In this document: one piece after another, positions 58,326-64,000 of the stretch | Position numbering within the stretch: the stretch's first letter is position 1 | Layout: each line of letters begins with the position of its first letter | Assembly (NCBI GenBank): GCA_030704615.1 | Contig: CM060733.1 | Span: 17,236,001 to 17,300,000 of the forward strand | DNA: 64,000 nucleotides | Reading direction: 5' to 3' | Origin: Takakia lepidozioides | Lineage: Eukaryota > Streptophyta > Takakiopsida > Takakiales > Takakiaceae | Notes under the pieces: model-generated | Told to the model about the DNA's origin: nothing | Database searches by the model: none | The model's input: the letters and a program-made list of their open reading frames with translations, nothing else | Program-made: the position numbers and the translations under genes

Positions 58326-60519
58326 ACTGGAGGCAGTGTGAGGTGGGGGGGACTGATTGGTCAGCTAAAGACACTGCAGCAGTGACCAAGGTATTGACAT
58401 TGTCGTTGTCCATTGGACCTGAAGACACCGCTCCAATGGCTAAGGCACGGACATTGTCCATTCGACCTGTTGCTTGAGCCTGGTGGGCCAGGAAGAAGGC
58501 ATCACCCGATTGCCTCAAATGCCTGGCACGTGGGGGCGCATGCATGCTTGAGCGATTGATTCTGCTCCTGGGTTGCTGCGCGCACCCTTGAACTGAAAAC
58601 TAGGACCCATCTTCGACTGATAAAGAGAGGTTCACTTAATGAATAGAGGGAGATGTGGCTTGCCCAGAGTCTAGAACACGATCTGGAGATAGGCTTGGGG
58701 AGAGACACCCTTGGTATAAAAGGTGGTGGAAGGATGAGAGTAGTGAAAGGCGGTTGTCTGTCTCCTTAGCCTTTAATGAATGATAGCTCCAGTCAAGCCA
58801 AAATATCGGCACTGTGAGAATGGGGGCGCATTGAAGCGAAAGATTTTCTCGAAAAAAACATCAGGATGAAGGTAGATGGATACATGTTTGTGTTTAGATA
58901 GGCTTGGTGAAGATTGATTTGTAGTTGAAAATTTCTGGAGCTCCGTTCATCAGGGGGCTTCTTGCTTTGATGAGCCTAAGTAAAGGATTGCAAGTAGAAG
59001 AGACAGCGAAGACGGTGACGATTAGACAGGAAGGAAAGTGGCTTTGTCTCGCATATCGCTGATCGCTCGACGAGCTTGAGTTACCGTTGCTTCTCTCCCC
59101 TCACCGCAACATGCGGAGCTACATCTCGCCCTCATAAATTGTTATTGCAGCCAATACGTGAAAAACCATGTTCTCAATTCTCTGTTTTAGTGCCCTCTGT
59201 ATTATGAGATATGTGATAAGATAATTTAATGTGATATTCTCTTCAATGTGATATAAATTCGGTGTAGAGGCATATCGCGTCATAATGGAATACAGCCAAG
59301 TGCGTTGGAGATGTAATTTCGAGCAGAAAATTTAGCCTTCAATACGGAGAGCATGACATAATAATAATATAAGTCGGCATAAAACCTCGTCGGTTCGTCG
59401 TTATATCAACAGTCTTTACGCACGTAATAAGCAAGGGGACTACAGACCTCACCCGTGGATCAGTAGTAACTCGTATGCCACTTATTTACAGTACATCCCT
59501 CAAGTCATGTCGTGCGGATCAGCACAACACCAAGCAACCCTTCTACCCCAACCCTTCCAAAAACCTTCCATCTCCTTGTCTGCTATCTGCACGTAGACCT
59601 GGGCCCACTCCTACCGCACCTTGAAATCACCCACCCTACTCGACCCTCAATCCTCCTGCACCCTCTGGTCGTTGCCTGAGCTCCCACTTTGGGCTATACC
59701 TTGCCAAAATCACCTCCGTTCTAGAACCTTCCCTAGCATTCCTTGGCATGGATTCCATGTGGGCCCCGCATGTTATAGCCACTTTGAAGGGGCATGCAAT
59801 AGCCACGCTAGTTGAGTTGAGTCAGCTTGCTAGATGTTGCATGCAATAGCCATGTGCGCCCCACATGCAATAGCCACTTTGGAGGGGCATGCAATGGCCA
59901 TGTGGGCCCAATGCACGCTGCCACTTCTATTCGGACAGCTGCTTAAGCGTCGGCTCGCCTCTAGCTGATTTGATTTTTCGGGCGTTTGGGGCAGATCTGC
60001 TTTTGGTTCTAATTTTGTCTTATAAAGTACCATTTCATTTTATTTCATTCTTTGTTATGCGGTCTTGTTCAATAAGCTCTTGAGATTACCAGGGATTTAA
60101 TTTTTTTTTCTTCCTCCATGGAATGCTTGGGGCTAGAGGTACAACAACGATCAGAGCTTCTATGTGCGTAAATACCCTTTTTTGTGCAAATTGAATGTAG
60201 TTCTGAGAATTCGTCGCTAGTAGTGCGGAGCAACGCGAAGCCCTAGTAAAGCATTAGTTATTTCCACAATTTTCAGAAAGTGGTAGGTAGTATGGTGGTT
60301 AAGAGCATCGAAATAATGAGCACGAGGTTTGGTTTTCAAATCTTGTCAGGTTGTATTGTGACAATGATATGTGTTATTAATTATATATTTTGTGGAAGGG
60401 TATGTTAGTCCGCTCGAAGGTTGGAGTGAGTCTGCTAGAGGGTTTGCCAGTCCGTTGGAAGGTTGGAGTCAGGCTGCTGGAGGGTTTGGGCTTCCAGTAC
60501 TGCTCGACATAGTCAAAAA
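58326..60519. other. Spacer, including probable LINE 5' UTR
   Basis: No gene seen. 58330-58450 has a diverged doublet (AAAGACACTGCAGCAGTGACCA and AAGACACCGCTCCAATGGCTAA class). 59770-59910 has four copies of GCATGCAATAGCCA-like words. 60410-60490 has GTCCG(C/T)T.GAAGGTTGGAGT twice. Confidence 0.45.
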
Positions 60520-62607
60520 ATTCATGTCCTTTCGGGTATTTTGACCTCATACGACGGATTCTCCTTGCAACCCACAGAAGCGCTCTTTTCTCGTTGCGTG
60601 GTCCCCCCTCTACAGTACATGAGGTCTCCCATATCCTTCAACAAGTTTACATCGGTCACCGGATCCTTCGTTTGTTGCATGATTTCTTCACCCGTGCCTT
60701 GCGGACATGCCAAAGGCAGAGGAAAATGAGTACTCCTTCAAAAACAATTCTGCACAATACACATGGTACACATTAGAGTCTTGGGATCGGACTGCAATGG
60801 TGGACTGCCGGAGTGGACTGTAATAGCGACCTGTATCAGCGGGCAGAGCCACTGGACTCGCCCAGTGGACAATACAATGCCATGACGTTGATGTGTTGGA
60901 ATAACCCCATTGGACTACCCAGTGGACAGTACAATGCCATGACGTTGATGTGCTGGAATAACCCCATTCATGGACTACCCAGTGGACTTCCCCGTTGGAC
61001 TTCCCCCTAGCTAGGACTGGGGCAGCGGACTGCCCCATTGGACTGCCACAGCGGACTGCCGAGTGGACTTGGCAGCGGACGGCCGACCCCAGGGACTGCT
61101 GAGTGGACTTGCCAGCGGACTACCCAGCGGACTTGCCACGGACTGCTGAGTGGACTTCCCAGCGGACTGCCGAGCGGACTTACCGGGGACTGCCAGGGGA
61201 CTGACGAGCGGACTTGATAGCGGACTACCAGTGGATTTGCCCAGCGAACTGCCATCGGGTTTCGCCACAGGAGTCTGCCAATGGATTGTAGCAATGGACT
61301 GCTGCAGTGGACCTCGACAATGGACCGGTGCTGTGGACCAACAGACTTACCGAATAACGTTGATTTCTGCTTCAGCATTGTTCACAATGAAGGCATTAGG
61401 TCGCCAGCTCGGCAAATCTGAGAGGAGTGAATCGTGCAAGGCTCTCATCCACGGCACCAGGTCTGTTGTCTAATTCCTCGTGGATAGGATATAAGCAACT
61501 GGTATACCGTTCAACCACTCGTTGAAGACCATCAACGTGTACAATGGGAACTGTTGGAATGCACAATGTCAGATAATCAGAGCATGCAAATTCCGCTCAA
61601 TTCTGCACGAGAAGACTTCATAAGAGTGATGAGGACTACAGCGGTCTTCCGCAACGTACACATGAAAACATACAGAAAGGGTCAGCACACCAAATTTTAT
61701 GTGAATGCTGCATGGTACTATGCTATCATGCTCCTACAAGTCCATGGAATCGTTCGAATAATACCTTGTCATGATTTGTCCCAAAGGTTGCATCACATGC
61801 AACGATACGGTCATGTCGTAGTTCCAGCATTCGTCGTTTCTGCCACGGAGTCTGTATGCCAATAATGAATGTCAAATCTCCAGCAAAATGCTCGAATGTT
61901 GGCTCTAATTTCTCCTCTTGATAGAAAAAAACGGACGTAGGATTCTGGTCTCTCCACATGCGCACACTCTCCGCATTATCGGCGTGCTTTTTGAAGGTTT
62001 GTCACGCACGTTTCTCGGCAAGGTTGTGAACATCTTGCTCCAACAAGAAATCATCGCGGGTCCATGCATCGCCCAAGCCGGTGTTGTTCATCACGTGCTC
62101 TTTATGCTCCATCATGATTTGGGCGACCGACAGGCCTCGGCACAAACACTCGACGACCTAGGCTTTCAATTCCTCTCTAATGTGTGGTGCATAGGCGTGG
62201 CGGGTGTTCCTAAACTCTGCGGACTTCCTATGCGAGGGTTTCCCTTGCGCATCTGTATGCTCTATGTTGTTGTAGTACGTGAGGACACAAATGTCAGGGG
62301 CGAGATAGAATTGTTGGACCTTGAAACAACATTGGCAACCATGCTTGTAAGACTCTCCATACTCCGACTTCTTTCTCCTTGGGTCTTTATGAGGGCAAGA
62401 TGTTCCAGCACCCACAAGATGTCCTCCACGCTTCTGTTTTGGATCCTCCACTATTGCCTTGTTGGTGCGCTTGTCATCAGGACCGTAGCAGCATTGATAC
62501 CTGGACAGAAAATTCAAAAATCGATATCCAACGACTTGAGGAAGCATAAAATCAAAGAACTCGTGAAACAAAAAATTGAAGGGTCCTGGTTTGCTGTTTG
62601 CAAACAT
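60520..62607 (-). pseudogene. Zinc-finger/DDE transposase (MULE-like), interrupted
   Basis: Minus strand. The N terminus (62607-62158) has a Cys/His array (CPHK; CQCCFKVQQFYLAPDI; NNIEHTDAQGKPSHRKS) like WRKY-GCM1/FLYWCH zinc fingers of MULE-type transposases. Then IVACDATFGTN (about 61786-61815) has the first catalytic Asp region, and about 61350-61500 continues with FNEWLNGIPVAY, PWMRAL and FIVNNAEAEI; Asn stands where the catalytic Asp of FIVDDA is expected. A tandem array follows at 60784-61340, and the frame text resumes with LCLWHVRKA near 60700. Stops and shifts are present, so it is inactive. Confidence 0.65.
60784..61340. repeat. GGACT-type tandem array inside the transposase
   Basis: 60850-60985 is a 64-bp unit repeated (CAATGCCATGACGTTGATGT twice). 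60985-61340 has ~20-bp monomers such as GCGGACTGCCGAGTGGACTT. The array splits the transposase coding sequence. Confidence 0.88.
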
Positions 62608-62879
62608 TGTTGAAGAGGCCGTATAAGCGGGCTTTCCGTGATCAATATATCATCGGGTTTTGCTTCCACATCCATGCCCTATATAATACAAAGGACACGC
62701 TTCTGAACATGCAAGAAACGCGCCGTAGTACCCAGGACACGATCGACAACGTGCCAGGAGAACAGTGCGCACGTACGCGGCTGCTGGCAAGTGGCAGGCG
62801 GCAGGGATAAAGGTTTGAATTGTAGCCCTAAAAATGGAGGGCTCGGATGGGTTATGGGAATGGACGGTGGAGATCCTGC

Positions 62880-63060
62880 GTCGTCAGCGGTCTGGATGGC
62901 AAGGGACTGGCCAGCACCGGACTGGCGGGCAGACTGGCGGACTGGCAGATTGCTGGGCAGCGAACTGGCAGACTGGAGGGCAGCGGACTCATGGGCGGGG
63001 GACTGGCCGCGTGGCGGACGGGGGCGCGGTTGCTGCAGCCGCGCCCGCGGCTGGGCGACT
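62880..63060. repeat. GGACTGGC-type tandem repeats, GC-rich
   Basis: Repeats of GGACTGGC/CAGACTGGCGG and GGCAGCGAACTGGCAGACTGG. Related in composition and core word (GGACTG) to the array at 60784-61340. ORFs on both strands are by-products. Confidence 0.7.
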
Positions 63061-64000
63061 GTGCGCAGCGGCGGGCGCGGCAGAGGGAGCCAGGCGTCCG
63101 TACGCGGGGCCCACCGGCCACATCGCACGTGCCCATTGAAGACCCTATTATCTTAAAATGAGAGGCAAATCTAACTTACTTTGGATGTAAATCAATAGCA
63201 TTCTCTAGGGCTACGGCCCCGTTGTAGAAAAAGACAAAGGTGTTGGTGAGGGGCGCCGCAAAACTGGATCGCCCCTTGTGAAGGGACGTCTTTTTGCGCC
63301 CCTTCGCAACCGTGGGGGCGCCCTTTAAGAAATATTCTATTTCGACCAATAGCGCCTCGTTAATCTTGGGGGCAATTAGGGGGGCGTTTGTAGCTGCCTA
63401 TGGAGCCCGGCTCTTGTGGTCGTGGGTGTGCATCACATATGTAGTGGGATGGATTCCGCCTAGCCTAAGATCCACTTCTGTTAGTTGCATGGACGAAAAG
63501 TGAGGTGGTTGTTGGAGAAGTTACTAACAGCCTAATTTGGGGTCTCTTACCTTGTCTCTAGATTAGACATAGACAAGACTGGAAGCTAATGTGTGAATGA
63601 GAGCGTTGGACCTATGTGACAAAGCCACCTAGCTCATATGATTAGCTTGTGTTTACCTATTTAATCTAAAGTCTTATGGGCATTTGCGTTGGAGCAGGAT
63701 ATTTTTGGTGCTAAATGAGTACTTGGATATGAAATTGATAATGTTGTGTTCAAAGATTTGATTGGATTATGGTTTGGCATGCTCTGCAATAGATTCTTCC
63801 TCTCAAGCCAAGCTTGCTTTACAAAGCTACAGTTCCCTAACGTGCCCACGGCTTTTAGAGGAAGGGAGCATATTCATTGGGCTGAAAAGTATGCATCACA
63901 AAGTCCCTGATTTTTTTTGGGTTCAAAAAGGGAACTTGGGAGCGACAACCCACAATTCAGGCCCTTGAGGAGGGGGAAAAATTAACCCCATTTCAGATAA
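63061..64000. other. Intergenic, no gene seen
   Basis: No recognisable gene. Short open frames look random. Confidence 0.5.

Noticed and set aside
62791-63156. Overlapping GC-rich ORFs on both strands
   Set aside because: They arise from GGACTGGC tandem repeats and high GC; no domain is seen.

Overview
This is plant nuclear DNA that is almost entirely repeats. The evidence is one complete intron-containing plant U-box/ARM ubiquitin-ligase gene (50189-53020, minus), several plant-type pentatricopeptide (PPR) gene fragments, Ty3/gypsy and Ty1/copia LTR retrotransposons with plant-type primer sites, a plant L1-like LINE, and short GT..AG introns. One intact host gene in 64 kb and many nested transposons suggest a large, repeat-rich genome. 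The many PPR pseudogene pieces and the unusual methyltransferase family make me lean to a seedless land plant (fern, lycophyte or bryophyte); that is inference and the species cannot be named from the sequence.

Layout. 1-13061: a minus-strand Ty3/gypsy element (A) split by a young plus-strand chromovirus (B, 4681-11650) with near-identical LTRs and a 5-bp target duplication TAGTG. 13960-14850: remnant of a SWIM-domain transposase. 15073-18191: minus-strand gag-protease remnant (C). 18405-19545: tandem array of a ~10-bp CACAG unit. 21391-22320: 3' end and LTR start of another plus-strand element (D) whose LTR carries a similar CACAG array. 22658-25921: an unrecognised long repeat-containing minus-strand reading frame. 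25970-27665: a giant inverted array of palindromic units. 27896-28489: acidic RING-like ORF. 29750-32575: damaged Ty1/copia element (E). 34564-35916: piggyBac-like transposase fragment. 36160-48775: a mosaic of PPR fragments, two damaged copies of an intron-bearing ParB-like/DNA-methyltransferase gene, a palindromic satellite and a dispersed repeat family. 50189-53020: the intact U-box gene. 54684-58325: LINE. 60520-62607: a zinc-finger/DDE transposase invaded by a tandem repeat.

Most interesting: (1) the intron-containing ParB-like plus beta-class DNA methyltransferase family at 37197-40183 and 44116-45290, whose two copies complement each other; (2) the 1.7-kb foldback array at 25970-27665 and the second palindromic array at 40235-41360, which share the core CGGTGCCG; (3) the orphan repeat ORF of about 1,088 codons; (4) a window-wide tendency for premature stops to sit where one C-to-T change would restore Gln or Arg. 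Apart from the U-box gene, nearly all coding sequence is mobile-element derived or decaying, so the window shows no operon-like cooperation between genes.
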